Shown: positions 53,993 to 64,000 of the stretch, piece after piece
Numbering within the stretch: position 1 is the first letter of the stretch
How the letters are laid out: each line of letters opens with the position of its first letter
Assembly: GCF_963082655.1 (NCBI RefSeq)
Contig: NC_081552.1
Span: forward strand, 72,048,707 to 72,112,706
DNA length: 64,000 nucleotides
DNA from: Stomoxys calcitrans
Lineage: Eukaryota; Arthropoda; Insecta; Diptera; Muscidae
Reading direction: 5' to 3'
Notes under the pieces: model-generated
What the model saw: the letters and a program-made list of their open reading frames with translations, nothing else
The model's database searches: none
What the model was told of the DNA's origin: nothing
Program-made: the position numbers and the translations under genes

Positions 53993-55893
53993 CGCAAAAA
54001 AAATTCTGTTGACATAAAGGAAATTTTCGTCAAGTAAACTTATTTCCTGAAAAACGTTGAACTTTGTTTACGGAAAAAATAAAATTCTTGGAAGAATTTG
54101 AGTCATAACATAACATATAACTTTTTTATCCTAACAAAACCTTTCATTCTTGATTTTTTAGCTATGTACGTTTTGGCAACACTGGTTTAAACAGCTCACG
54201 CACGTTTCGTGTATTGTTTCACTGTCAAACATCTTCAGTTTGGTCTATTATTGAACTTTATCATCAAAGTTCATCGCGCGCTTCTTCCATTCTATCGACG
54301 AAGCGCATCTTTGTCTCAATGGGTACGTTAATAAGCAGAATCGTCGATTTTGGAGTGAAGATCAGCCAGAAGCATTGCAAGAGCTACCAACGCATCCAGA
54401 AAAAGTCACAGTTTCGTGCGGGTTATGTGCTGGTGGCATCATTGGACCGTACTTCTTCAAAGACGATGCGAATCGTAATGTAACTGTGAATGGTGAGCGC
54501 CATCGCGAGATGTTATACAACTTTTTTTTTGCCCAAAATGCAAGAGCTTGACTTCACAATGGACTTATTGAGGCGAGGCGAGTTCGGGTGAACATTTTAT
54601 ACGGTACCGGTCAATTGGCCACTTAGTGCGATTTAACGCCTTTAGACTATTCTTTGTGGAGCAATGTCAAAGCTTATGTCTATACAGATAAGCCCGCTAC
54701 AATTGACGTATTGGAAGACAACATTGAAGCATTTATTCGTTAGTTACCGTCCGAAATGTTGGAAAGAATATGCCAAAATTGAACTAAGCGGATGGACCAT
54801 TTTGCATGAAATTATCTTCAAACATTTAATTATATAGGCCGTACTATCGATTCAAAGAAAGATTTCATGCATTTTTTTAAATTTTGCGTATTTTTTTGAA
54901 CAACTTTCCTATAGCTTTTAAAAATCACCCTTTATTCGGGGTATCAACTAGTTTTTCTGTATTTATAAATTAATTTAACGTCAAACGTTTAAAATGGATT
55001 GTGCATGTTGAAAAGGATGCCAAGTTAAATTTAATCTTGAGACATAACTCAAATTTATACGAATTATAAGCAGATCTCAGTCGGAAATTCTAACTCTTTC
55101 GGAGTACATTTGGATTTATTTTGATATTGTGATACACAATTATATTAAAAGCCTTCCATTTTCGCACAATTCCATTATGGCTTTGTTGTATGATATGCTG
55201 TATTCGTTATGCTATAAATTCGTTATGTTGTTGTTTTCGCACATTTAAATACCTACATTGTGATGGATATTTCTTTATCGCGTAAATGCTACCAAACAAT
55301 GACTTTGACATAGAAATTCTTGCTCTAATGTTTTTTTCGTTGTCATACTATCTTTTTGCAACGAAACTTTAAAAATTAACACTTTCCGAGTTCATCATCC
55401 GCTCATTCAAAAAAAAAAAGGAAAAATGCTGTGGGTGAGAATGCGTCTATACCAATGACGAGCACACAATTGCAATTATTTACACGCCTATATGTCTGGT
55501 TGGGATTATTTTCTTTGTACGTACAAAGTAATGTGCAATAGAGTGCATACTTTTGCCAACCACTGGTCTATACGCTCATCTACTCACCATTTCTCTCTAT
55601 TAAGAGAGACATAAACGAATAATTATTGGTCCGGTACACGAATAATCGGTTGTGGCTATCGAAGAACTTTAGCAATCAAAAATTTTTTTGGTTTTACAAC
55701 AAAAGGAAGGTCTTTTCACCCTTGACAAGGCAGCTGCTAAAGGGTTTACCGTAACCAACGTTAGTTACTTTCAATAATACTACCTTTGATATATTGAAGC
55801 ATAACGTTACACAGTTACAATACAAGTAAAACTTCGTGATAAAAGCATTTTTTTTGTCGTTAAAAATTTCCAAAAACGTTTTTTTTGCGTGCG
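53993..55893. mobile_element. Possible DNA transposon with ACGCAAAAAAAA ends (~1.9 kb)
   Basis: The DINE unit is cut between 'gtcatatacag' and 'taccgatctcccg'. The inserted block begins ACGCAAAAAAAATTCTG and ends TTTTTTTTGCGTGCG, an inverted match of about 12 bp with further partial similarity inward ('ggaaattttcg' versus the complement of 'gttaaaaatttcc'). It contains a DD41D element at 54145-54932. The rest (54935-55890) is unique with no coding motif. No clear target duplication is visible. Confidence 0.45.
54145..54932 (+). mobile_element. DD41D-type Tc1/mariner transposon, degenerate copy
   Basis: The left end is worn ('attcttgattttttagctat') and the right end is 'ttaaaaatcaccctt' followed by TA at 54933-54934. 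Readable parts are LNGYVNKQNRRFWSEDQ-like text, AGGIIGPYFFKDDANRNVT and KCKSLTSQWTY after a deletion that removes the second catalytic Asp region. Then come ILCGAMSKLMSIQIS-like and LEDNIEAFIR-stop text. It shares the N-terminal deletion seen in the copies at 36189 and 62951. Confidence 0.82.
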
Positions 55894-56100
55894 TTTACCG
55901 ATCTCCCGATTTAAGTTCTTAGGCCTATAAATTTTTTAACTGATGAATTTGGTTCAACGATTTGTGTTAGATCTTTGCATGGCCTTCGTGAATATGGTGA
56001 AGATCGGACCATATTTAGATGTAAATGATGCATTTTTCACCATATTATGACGAAAGGTGGTGGGTATCCAAAGTTCGGCCCGGCCGAGCTTTATATTTTT

Positions 56101-56985
56101 TTTTTATTGTTATGGGCTCAAGACTTAAGTCGGGAGATCGGTCTCTATTGGGAGTATATTAAGATATTGTCATACATTGCCATAGAACTCAGTGTGTAGT
56201 AATCTCTACATGAACAATTTCTTGGTAAGGGTAGGTCCCCCTAGTTACTTAACCGTACTTGTTTAACAAACAACGTATAAACAAACTTTGAGATAATCAG
56301 AATGGTTCACATTCCACTAGATAATAATATTTGAGTGAAGCATATATTGGGTATCCGTATTAAGAGTATGGGGTACAGAGAAATACCATCGACTGCAGCG
56401 TCTCCGTATTGTGATTTAAGCCGATTTAGAGCCAATTATGTAAAGAATAAACTGGTATCAAATGCCATCATAACTAGCAGTAGCAGATGTAGAAACTGGC
56501 TGTACAGCAAGGAAGCGTTATTTTGACAAACCATTTGAGCTTGTCAGATTAATCTTAACATTAATTGCTTGCAACTGGCAGTATATACAATTAAGAGATT
56601 GTGTCACTTGGCCCTAGAGCGGCTCACATTTTGTGGTTGTAAGCTAAATTGAAAAAAAGAGTTTGTGGTTTAAACCAGGAACCTTGATTTTGGTTTAAGA
56701 TTTATGGTCAGAACTTCTTAGAATTTGTCGTACATTATGTCGTACATTTTGTTAATCGACTTGTGCGTGTTTTTGGACCTGGCAAATTTACCATCAATTT
56801 TGTTCAGAAATCAGGTTGTTTCCTGAGGAAGGGTTATAGGACTTTCACTGTGGGTCAACTGGAACATCGTAGAAATTCGGATGAAAACAGATTTTCAGAC
56901 CCTCAGAATCAGCTCCCTTTTCAGCCTTTCGCCCTGGGTTAACTGAGAGACAGTAGAACTTCTAATGGAGATTCAGTTGACTATT
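56101..56985. other. Mixed degenerate sequence, no gene recognised
   Basis: Starts with poly-T and a short minus-oriented DINE-like phrase ('gggctcaagacttaagtcgg', 'agatcggtctctattgggag'), then unassigned DNA. The frame 56335-56526 has no recognisable domain. Confidence 0.4.
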
Positions 56986-56989
56986 GCAC

Positions 56990-57600
56990 TATTGCTCCAA
57001 ACATTTCAGCCGTTTAGATCGACTGAACCGGACGGAATCGTCCCGGCAATTTTGAAGAAGCCCATGAGGAGAAGTACAAATTACCCTGCTGCCGTAAATC
57101 AAGCCAGTAGAGACTAAGGGTTGGCGCAAGGATGATTTACTGGATGCACATAACAATCGTAAGACTAATACTGACATATCCGGCAGTGGCATTTGTCTTC
57201 GAGGTACAACATTTGTCTTTGAGAATTCCAGACGATGAGGACTGTCGTATGCAGGGTTCACGACTGTCCTGTGCTGGATTTACGACTGTCCTATGCTGCC
57301 ATTACAGATCCATTGGATCTGCGTGGTAAGCTGGATTGTACGCGAACTGAATATACAGACTAGTGAAGTATAGTTATATATTAGGCAGCAACTCAATTTT
57401 GGATACGAAAAATGTTCGGGAAAAAATAGGAAAAGTCTCACATTATATGTCACGGAGACCTTTATGGCGGATCTTGAGCATTCGCATTCCCAACAGTGAA
57501 TATTGGACGGCAGATACTAACGACTTCGATCTTAACGAATACCTCCGAAATGAGTAGGGAACACAATTGGAGACCTACTTCTATGTACATTGTCTGATCT
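56990..57600 (+). pseudogene. LINE reverse transcriptase remnant, collapsed
   Basis: Near 57000 the sequence reads FQPFRSTEPDGIVPAILKK, the RT entry motif (K/S-x-GPDGI-x-P). About 100 bp later it reads YWMHITIVRLILTYPAVAF (57138-57194), the thumb signature 'YTTIVRPILTYAAV'. The palm, including the YADD motif, is missing. Downstream text near 57480-57520 is unclear. It belongs to the RNase H-bearing group by its thumb motif but is not LINE-A. Confidence 0.65.
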
Positions 57601-57860
57601 TATCGAAGAAACTGCCGTATACTATCAACAGATGGGGAAAAGCGCATCTAAGCGACATATCTAACGCCTTGTCGTATGCCGGGCTCGGTCTTTACAGGCT
57701 TAAAACCCACCTTATCTCTCAGTATATGTAAACCACCTCGGCCTCGCTCTCGCATTACTTCGAGGAAAATGCCTCTGTGGCACTTATGCCATAGGTTTCG
57801 CTATATCATGATGTCACTTCAAGGTCTGTTTCCTTTGACCTGAGTATCTCTTGGACAAAC

Positions 57861-58092
57861 TTGTCACGGCTCTTCAGCATTCCACTATGTTGTTCATCTT
57901 CGTTGCTTGGTTTTCCGCTCTTATTTCACCGATCTGCTCTTCTAGTCTCGCCCGGCTGTCGTTCCAACGGTGACAGCAAAAAAGGCAAAATGGTGAGCTC
58001 CATTTTCCAATTCTGTGAAGGTGTTTTCGGAAGCATTTGTTTGAAGATGTTACCTGCGTTACATAGAAGTTAACGTCGCCTTTTTTCTCCAT
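57861..58092 (-). pseudogene. LINE-B C-terminal Cys/His region
   Basis: Text GDVNFYVTQVTSSNKCFRKHL, HRIGKWSSPFCLFC and CHRWNDSRARLEEQIGEI. This matches the LINE C-terminal pattern in which a 'T..GH..FR.YLHRIG..SP.C.C' block is followed by a Cys and 'RW...R..L'. A short deletion removes the sequence between the CxxC and the CHRW. Confidence 0.75.
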
Positions 58093-58221
58093 CGGCCTCG
58101 CCGGTCATTATCTTGACTGCCAAATGCTCAGCGTGTCTTGTCGAATATCTTCCAATATTGACTCCTGCTTTGGGATTTAGTTTGGCGTCATATATTTTCA
58201 TCCGCTCCAAGGTCTGAAGGT

Positions 58222-58560
58222 CTATTGGCACCATGCTGGCAACTGCGGTTTCGGATGACGTAACTCTGAGAGCGGCCGTCCTCTGAATTTCATTAATTTA
58301 TACCTCGACATACCCCGGTCTCTCAGATGTCTTCTCGTGATCCTCATCAGATACTCCGGCACTTTAAAGTCCTTCTTCATGACCCGGAATAAGTTCACCC
58401 ACCTGCGGCTGTTGAAGGCGTTTGTGACGTCCAGCGTAGCTAATAGGATGATGGGTCTGCTACGAGAGTTCAGCTGTAAGCTTGATTCCACAACCTCAAC
58501 TATGTCCCTTAGGGCCCCTATTGTCGAAGTCCCTGGGCGGAAGCCATGTTGCGATTGCCC
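58222..58560 (-). pseudogene. LINE-B reverse transcriptase fragment
   Basis: Near 58560 the text reads RGQSQHGFRPG-like residues (the conserved QFGFR.G motif). Then comes LLATLDVTNAFNSRRWVNLFRVMK (motif A, catalytic Asp in LDVTNAFN) and VPEYLMRITRRHLRDRGM. The YADD motif and thumb are not found. Frame breaks occur on both sides. Confidence 0.8.
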
Positions 58561-58601
58561 TCGCTAGTCGAGGCTTTATTCAACGCTCCAACAGCTTGCC
58601 C

Positions 58602-59047
58602 GCTGTGTCCAGCATAGACAGTGGCCTGTAAGTCGATGGCGATTCCCCTTGAATCTGCAAAATTCCTCCTGACAGACATCTGTTATAGAAGTTCAGAAGC
58701 ATTTCTGGTCACTTTTCTACTATTATCATCATGACTTCTATTCAGAATCCGTCGGCATCAGGCGTTCTCCGCTTTGGCAGCTACATGCAGCGAGTTAGAG
58801 CTCTTCTAGTGTGAAGAGCTGTGTCCAGCATAGACAGTGGCCTGTAAGTCGATGGCGATTCTGGATCATCTTTCCCCTTGAATCTGCAAAATTCCTCCTG
58901 ACAGACATCTGTTATAGAAGTTCAGAAGCATTTCTGGTCACTTTTCTACTATTATCATCATGACTTCTATTCAGGCTCCGTCGGCATCAGGCGGTCTCCG
59001 CTTTGGCAGCTTCATGCAGCGAGTTAGAGCTCTTCAAGTGTGAATGG
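58602..59047. repeat. Tandem duplication (~217 bp, two copies) within LINE-B
   Basis: Sequence starting 'gctgtgtccagcatagacag' occurs at 58602 and 58819 and continues in parallel to about 59047. The first copy lacks about 14 bp ('ctggatcatcttt') and differs at a handful of positions ('cagaatccg' versus 'caggctccg'). It is a local duplication after the LINE inserted, not a LINE feature. Confidence 0.95.
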
Positions 59048-59142
59048 GGGAGTGTGTGTGTCCAATGTCGTTTAATTTTGGATCGTGTTTGGGGAATAGA
59101 GTGGTTACAACATTTTAGGGCTTTTCATTCCAAGTATTTTCA

Positions 59143-59514
59143 TTACGATTTCATATCCAAGTCCTCAGAGGTCTTGTTGAAGGTCTCATCTTGGTTCTTC
59201 CCCTTACTTGCTTTAGGTAATGGTGCTCCCGAGTTCCCTGTTTTCCTTTTTACATTGGGAATGTTTTGCTTCTGCTGCGCTCCTGCGTTTAGCTCTGGTG
59301 TACTTTTGGCTTTTTCGGATGCAATCACGTCATCGATTGAGTTATTCAAACAGTTTGATCTCGGTTCCTTAATCCTAGGCATTGTCTTATCGCACCCCTT
59401 AGCAATTATGGACATGATAAAATTTGCTGTTATTAAGGCGTTTTCGCCAAATTCGGATTTTTGCATATGTCTTTCGATCTCGGATAGGAGAAGGGATGGT
59501 TCTAGCTTGTTCAC
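59143..59514 (-). pseudogene. LINE-B ORF1-like fragment
   Basis: A 123-codon frame rich in Lys, Asn, Ser and Glu, with IERHMQKSEFGENALITANF, MPRIKEPRSNCLNNSIDDVI and a basic stretch. Composition and position upstream of the RT suit a LINE ORF1 N-terminal part, but no zinc knuckle is present and I cannot match it to a named family. Could be non-LINE. Confidence 0.4.
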
Positions 59515-60158
59515 ATTTCATTTGCGTGTGCTTGCCTTCGTCTTCTTACTGACATAGCATCTCTACTGCTTGGGAGTTAGCCGTCTGCCACTATATGGTT
59601 GTCATCAATCGCTGGGGGTAAGGTAACAACTAAACAACCGGACAGCCGCCTAGAAAAGATGAGCTCTGTGTTTGCCATGCCAAGACATCTCTGGGTACTC
59701 TAATGGAGGAATCCATGAGAATTCCCATAGTGATGATGTTGAAGCTTACGAGAATGGAAAGAGCGATCTCGTGTCCGAGTCTGTAAGAGCACAAAGTCCT
59801 TACCTTGACGAAGCGGTTTTTTTCTGATCTGGGAAATCTTACAGGCCAAGGCAGTCTGAAATTCATCTACACGTGGGAATGTGGTGACATCCACAATAGG
59901 GGACTCGGTAAAATCTCCCTATATCGCACGTGGTTGCGCAGAATAATCGTGTAGCCAATTACCCTAAAGAGATTCACATACTCACAGGTCATTCTTAAAA
60001 CATATGTAGACCTTCCCTTTTTGTCATATCCATATTTAAGATTGAGGGACTTATACCTATCATGTTTTCATATTTTCCCCCTTCTATATATCGAACTACA
60101 CATATCTGTGGGCCTATGTACACGGTACTTACTTTGAAATCCTCTGCTTAATTTAAAA

Positions 60159-61022
60159 CAAGTAAAAAGGCATTAAGTTCGGCCGGATCGAACTTTGGAT
60201 ACCCACCACCTCGGATATATATGTAAACCCCATTTCGTCACAATCCAGTGAAAATTGGATAGCTTAAGCGCCGAAATTCGGCACGGACATTGAGTAGACC
60301 ACTCATATATATATATGCAACTATTCAATTTTGTAAAACAAAATATTGGTCTTTTTGGCAGATATATTCAATTATAAACCGATCTGAACCATATTAAGGT
60401 CGGATATCGTGAGACTCAGAAAAACTCGCGAAATCGGGTAATAATTAAGCTTTTAAGGTCTTCAGACCCCTTATCGGGAGATCGGTCTAAATATAGTCCG
60501 ATCTGAACCATATTTAAGTCGAATGTTGGAAGGCTTAAAACTGCGCATTATTCCAAATTTCAGCAAAATCGGATAAAAAATAAAACTCTTTTGGACTTCA
60601 GACCCTTTATCGGGAGATCGGTCTATATGGCAGCTATATCTAAATATGGACCAATCTAATCCATATTTACGTCAGATGTCGGGAAGCTTAAAATAACCCA
60701 CTGTTGTTGAAATCGGGTAATAAATAAAGCTTTTATGGCCTTCAGACCCTTTATCGGGAGATCGGTCTATATAGATATGTAGCTATATCTAAATATAGCC
60801 CGTTCTGAACCATATTTGCGTCAGTTGTCGATAGGTCTTTAGCTATTCACTGTTTCAAATTTCAGTAAAATCGGATAAAAAAATGGGACATCGTTAAATC
60901 GTCTTAGAATTTTACGACGAGCCGAAATATATATATTTTGTAGGGTAGGAAATTGATATTTGGATGTTTTGCAAACGGAATGACAAAATAAATAAACCCC
61001 CTATCCTACGGTGGAGGGTATA
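60159..61022 (-). mobile_element. DINE-1-like element (copy 20, complete ends)
   Basis: Minus orientation: left end 'caagtaaaaaggcattaag', TTCGGCCGGATCGAA hairpin and 'gatacccaccacctcgga'. Central units are spaced about 120-150 bp ('agacccctttatcggg'-type and 'gggagatcggtctatatggc'). The right end has 'aaatatatatattttgtagg', 'ttgcaaacggaatgacaaa' and 'ctacggtggagggtata'. The GTCCGTCCG motif is missing. Confidence 0.82.
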
Positions 61023-62445
61023 CAAAATTGAATTCTCTGCACTTTTAACCCAATGATGTCTGACCCTCAATTTTTTTGAACGATTTTGAAGAAATTTCAT
61101 ATGTCTATGTAGTATATGTTTGAGCTTTGATGGGATTAAGCGTATGCAAAATTTTCAAAATCTTAAATGTTCTAAATGCGACATCTTTGCGATGCCCTCC
61201 TTTCTTATCTCGTAATACATTTTTAGAAAAAATATCCTTGCAAGTAGTTTTCATATCTAGGACATAATGAATGGTTGCTGTAGAAAATGCACCACTGGTT
61301 TTCTGCCAAAATAGAATGCAGCAGCATGTTGTTCAGTGCTATGGCATTTTGTTTCAATGCCGATTGTGGAAAAGAGTGACATTGTCGATGTTAAAGCTCT
61401 AGAAACGGACTACTGTTGCTGTTGTGTAGTGCCAATAGTCTCTGAACAGCATGTGGCAGTGGCTGCCACAGTAGAAGCAAAAGCAACAGCGACATTTGCA
61501 ACAGAAAGTACCAAAAAGATAGAAATAGGTTGACAAACTTCTCAGAAAACACACAGCGAGTGAAAAAGAAGCATCAAAACAGATTTCTACGCAAGGCACG
61601 TTTACTGCAATGCCATTAGCATCATTAGCCATAGCAGCAGTTGTAGCCGCATCACCATATCCTGCTGATGTTTGTTGATGTTGCTGCAACAACATCATGC
61701 ACAGCCGCCACCGCCACCGTCATCATTACCACCGCTATCATCAACCTGGCAATGATCTGTGGTGGTTGGTGAGCAGCAAGCCTTTTGAAATGAAATAGGC
61801 TGTTGATTGCATGTTTTCTAGCATTTTCGAATTCGATTCGCTTTTTCTGGCACTTGGCTTATTTTTTGACAATCAAGGGTCGTTCTCTTTTCTTGTTGTT
61901 ACTTTGCTGCCATGCTATCTTCCTGTGTGCCAACATAGATTGTTAGAAGAGATGTCAACCCCAGCCAACAACAGAGCAAGTAGGGACAACAGAAGCAGCA
62001 TGGCAACAATAACAGTCACTACTGCTCGCTTTATTGCTGTTGCCACAAGTAGCTGTGTGACAACTGCTGAGTGCTTGGCAGTCCTTGGCTTTCTGCGGCT
62101 GCTATCTCCCAGTGGTTGTGTTCTTATTTACTTTGCAACGCTTCTGTATGGCAATTTTTTCGTGCTTGGCTTACCCCTTCTTCTGTTGCTTGAATTTTTC
62201 AATAATTTTTCCAAAGAAAATTTGTGGAAAAATGTCATTAAATGGTTAGTAAGGTTGTGGCAATGTTTGAAGGTTAGCAGCATGCTATACATGCAAAATG
62301 TCAATAAAGAGAATTCTGTTGAAAACTTCTCATGGAAATAAAAAATAATTTTTTTTATATTCTACCTTAATTTTGTGAAACAATAGAATACAAATTTTTA
62401 AATAATAAAAAAAAAAATAAAAAAGTAGGAAAATCAAATAAACTT
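61023..62445. other. Unique block with triplet-rich tracts, no gene recognised
   Basis: Contains GCC/ACC and CAT triplets near 61700-61745, GCAGCAG stretches and TTGCTG runs. The 176-codon frame at 61811-62341 is hydrophobic but has no domain and ends in ordinary AT-rich DNA. Character as in the other unique blocks. Confidence 0.4.
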
Positions 62446-62943
62446 AAATAAAATAAGATAAAATAAAATAAAATAAAATAAAATAAAATAAAATAAAATA
62501 AAATAAAATAAAATAAAATAAAATAAATAAAATAAAATAAAATAAAATAAAATAAAATAAATAAAATAAAATAAAATAAAATAAAATAAAAATAAAATAA
62601 AATAAAATAAAATAAAATAAAATAAAATAAAATAAAATAAAATAAAATAAAATAAAATAAAATAAAATAAAATAAAATAAAAAATAAAATAAAATAAAAT
62701 AAAATAAAATAAAGTAAAATAAAATAAAATAAAATAAAATAAAATAAAATAAAATAAAATAAAATAAAATAAAATAAAATAAAATAAAATAAAATAAAAT
62801 AAAATAAAATAAAATAAAATAAAATAAAATAAAATAAAATAAAATAAAATAAAATAAAATAAAATAAAATAAACAAAATAAAGTAAAACAAAATAAAATA
62901 AAGTGAAACAAAATAAAATAAAGTAAAACAAAATAAAATAAAA
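62446..62943. repeat. (AAAAT)n pentanucleotide array (~495 bp)
   Basis: Nearly pure AAAAT units with a few 4- and 6-bp slips. The right end turns into AAAGT / AAAAC variants (62872-62935). On the minus strand it gives long ILFYF-type frames that mean nothing. A transposon inserts directly at its right edge. Confidence 0.98.
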
Positions 62944-62950
62944 TTGGGTA

Positions 62951-63827
62951 AAGGGGTATTTTTGAAGAACTATAGAAAAGTTTTTCAAAGAAAAACACAT
63001 TAAATTCAGAAAAAAGCAGGCAATCTTTATTCGAATCGATAGCACGGTCCATATAATTTAATGTTTGAATATTATTTTATGCAAATGTTGACCGTGACTG
63101 CGCCTTAAATAGTCCATCAACTTTGTCATACTCGTTCCAACTTTTCGGCCGGTATCTCAGGAATTAATGCTTCAATGTTGTCTTAAAATGCGTCAATTGA
63201 AGCGGGCTTGTCTGTACAGATATGAGCTTTAACTTATCCCCACAAAAAATAGCCTAAAGGCGTTAAATCGCACGATCTAGGGGGCCAATTACCCGGTCCC
63301 AAACATGAAATAAAATCTTCACCGAACTCTCTTCTCAATAAGTCCATTGTTACGCGTGCTGTGTGGCATGTTGCACAGTCTTGTAGAAACCACATGTCAT
63401 GCAAGTCAAGCTCTTTCATTTTGACAAAAAAAATTTTGGATATCACCTCACGGTTGCGCTCACCATTACATTACGATTCGCATCATCATTGAAGAAGTAC
63501 GGTGTAATGATGCCACCAGCCCATGAACAGCACCGAACTATCACTTTTTCTGGATGCATTGATAGCTCTGTTCGATCACCACTCTAAAATCGACGATCTT
63601 GCTATTTAAGTACCTATTGAGCCAAAAATCGCGATGAACTTTCTTAACAGAGCACGCATTTTGATAATAAAATTCAAAAATTTGCAAGCGTTGTTCGTTT
63701 TTAAGACGATTCACGGTTAAATTATAGAAAAAACCTGAATATGTTTGCAATTGAAGCAAGACACGAAGCTTGCGTGAGCTTTATAAACCAGTATTGCCAA
63801 AAAGATAATAGCTTAAAAATCACCCTT
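62951..63827 (-). mobile_element. DD41D-type Tc1/mariner transposon, both ends present (877 bp)
   Basis: TA duplications at 62949-62950 and 63828-63829. On the minus strand the 5' end is AAGGGTGATTTTTAAGC, and the other end (AAGGGGTATTTTTGAAG on plus) is its diverged inverted repeat. The transposase gene within is deleted in the N-terminal part and broken by frameshifts. This is the most complete of the three copies. By the spacing counted in the coding part it belongs to the DD41D (rosa-like) group of the Tc1/mariner superfamily. Confidence 0.9.
63234..63759 (-). pseudogene. DD41D transposase remnant with mutated catalytic residue
   Basis: The upstream part (63759-63541) reads VNRLKNEQRLQIFEFYYQNA and CSVKKVHRDF, then jumps directly to WLNRYLNSKIVDF, so the DNA-binding helices are gone. 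The downstream frame (63446-63234) reads MKELDLHDMWFLQDCATCHT and ARVTMDLLRREFGEDF, then NWPPRSCDLTPLGYFLWG. From the Asp in FLQD I count 41 residues to the Gly in TPLGY, where related elements have Asp. The third catalytic residue is therefore lost (D to G). Confidence 0.87.
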
Positions 63828-64000
63828 TATAACAAAGGCTGACTGATGATGGAGCTTGGCAAAGCACACTGATCATGGAGCTTGGTTAGCTTCGAAATAG
63901 CGATCTCTGTAGCCTGCCCAATGCCCTAATCGCAACCACATATTGCCTATTATCGGTCTAGGATAGTTAAGATGACAACTCGTCTTTGACTCCTTCTCTA
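63828..64000. other. Short unique segment at the window edge
   Basis: No feature recognised. Two near-repeats of 'gatcatggagcttgg' lie at about 63845 and 63872. Confidence 0.3.

Larger units (their letters stand above)
53506..56100 (+). mobile_element. DINE-1-like element, 3' part (copy 19), split by a ~1.9-kb insert
   Basis: Central units from 53520 ('gatataactgccatatagac', 'ttaatggccgatttcgctg') run to 53992. The inserted block follows. From about 55894 the unit resumes ('taccgatctcccgatttaag', 'atttggttcaacgatttgtg') and the 3' end has 'gaaaggtggtgggtatccaa' and TTCGGCCCGGCCGAG. With 51738-52335 it may be one element split by LINE-A copy 2. Confidence 0.72.
57740..60000 (-). mobile_element. 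Degenerate LINE with ORF1-like, RT and C-terminal pieces (LINE-B)
   Basis: On the minus strand from 5' to 3' there is an ORF1-like stretch (59890-59143), the segment that carries a ~217-bp tandem duplication (58602-59047), RT motif A (58491-58222) and a C-terminal Cys/His region (58090-57870). The order fits a single decayed LINE of the R1/CR1-like type. Its limits are uncertain by 100 bp or more. Confidence 0.65.

Noticed and set aside
61811..62341. 176-codon frame in unique DNA, hydrophobic
   Set aside because: No recognisable domain or signal, composition follows triplet-rich local DNA, and no splice or promoter support. A length of 176 codons is possible by chance in TTG-rich sequence. 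Could be revisited with expression data.
62367..63052. Long minus-strand open frames (170-200 codons) rich in Phe, Ile, Leu and Tyr
   Set aside because: They are the translation of the (AAAAT)n array; a period of 5 bp gives a stop-free repeat in these frames.

Overview
This window looks like nuclear DNA of a calyptrate fly, most likely a muscid such as Stomoxys, Musca or Haematobia. It is AT-rich and packed with degenerate transposons. The dominant repeat resembles the Drosophila DINE-1/INE-1 family (non-autonomous Helentrons). It starts with ATACCC(A/T)CCACC, has the motif 'ataaagtatatatattcttgatc', carries GTCCGTCCGTCTGT, and ends in a GGCC-centred hairpin followed by TTTACTTGTTTT. I see no intact host protein-coding gene and no intact autonomous transposon. 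The species call is an inference from repeat character.

Layout: 1-655 is a 29-bp satellite. 656-14850 is a nest of DINE-1-like elements, tRNA-derived SINEs, a deleted mellifera-like mariner, its MITE, a foldback Tc1/mariner element and two LINE remnants. The longer LINE (about 7657-10780, minus strand) keeps readable endonuclease, reverse transcriptase, RNase H and C-terminal zinc-finger segments. 14850-18730 is mostly unique DNA with a hAT relic and a LINE fragment. 18730-23400 is a large array of a palindromic ~31-bp repeat organised in ~1.3-kb higher-order units. 23410-25600 is unique. 25605-33875 holds a second repeat family with ~130-bp internal units, an R1-like LINE remnant, DINE copies and a different SINE.

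33876-36085 is unique and contains the best exon candidate in the window: 45 nt at 34203-34247 between good splice signals. 36090-48685 is again nested repeats. It includes a DD41D transposon, a mariner MITE, a long (CCGT)n tract inside a DINE, a perfect hairpin and a second foldback copy. 48685-51090 is unique, with a weaker exon candidate. 51094-61022 is nested DINE, SINE and LINE sequence, including a LINE copy broken by one arm of the foldback element and an unusual ~1.9-kb insert. 61023-62445 is unique, 62446-62943 is an (AAAAT)n array, and 62951-63827 is a DD41D transposon with an identifiable dead catalytic site.

No operon-like or pathway-level system is present. What the window records is layered transposition: mariner, foldback, DD41D, SINE and LINE insertions into DINE elements, many with target-site duplications still visible. 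The unique blocks with triplet-rich tracts and splice-like signals are what one would expect of a long intron or intergenic region, but that is inference.
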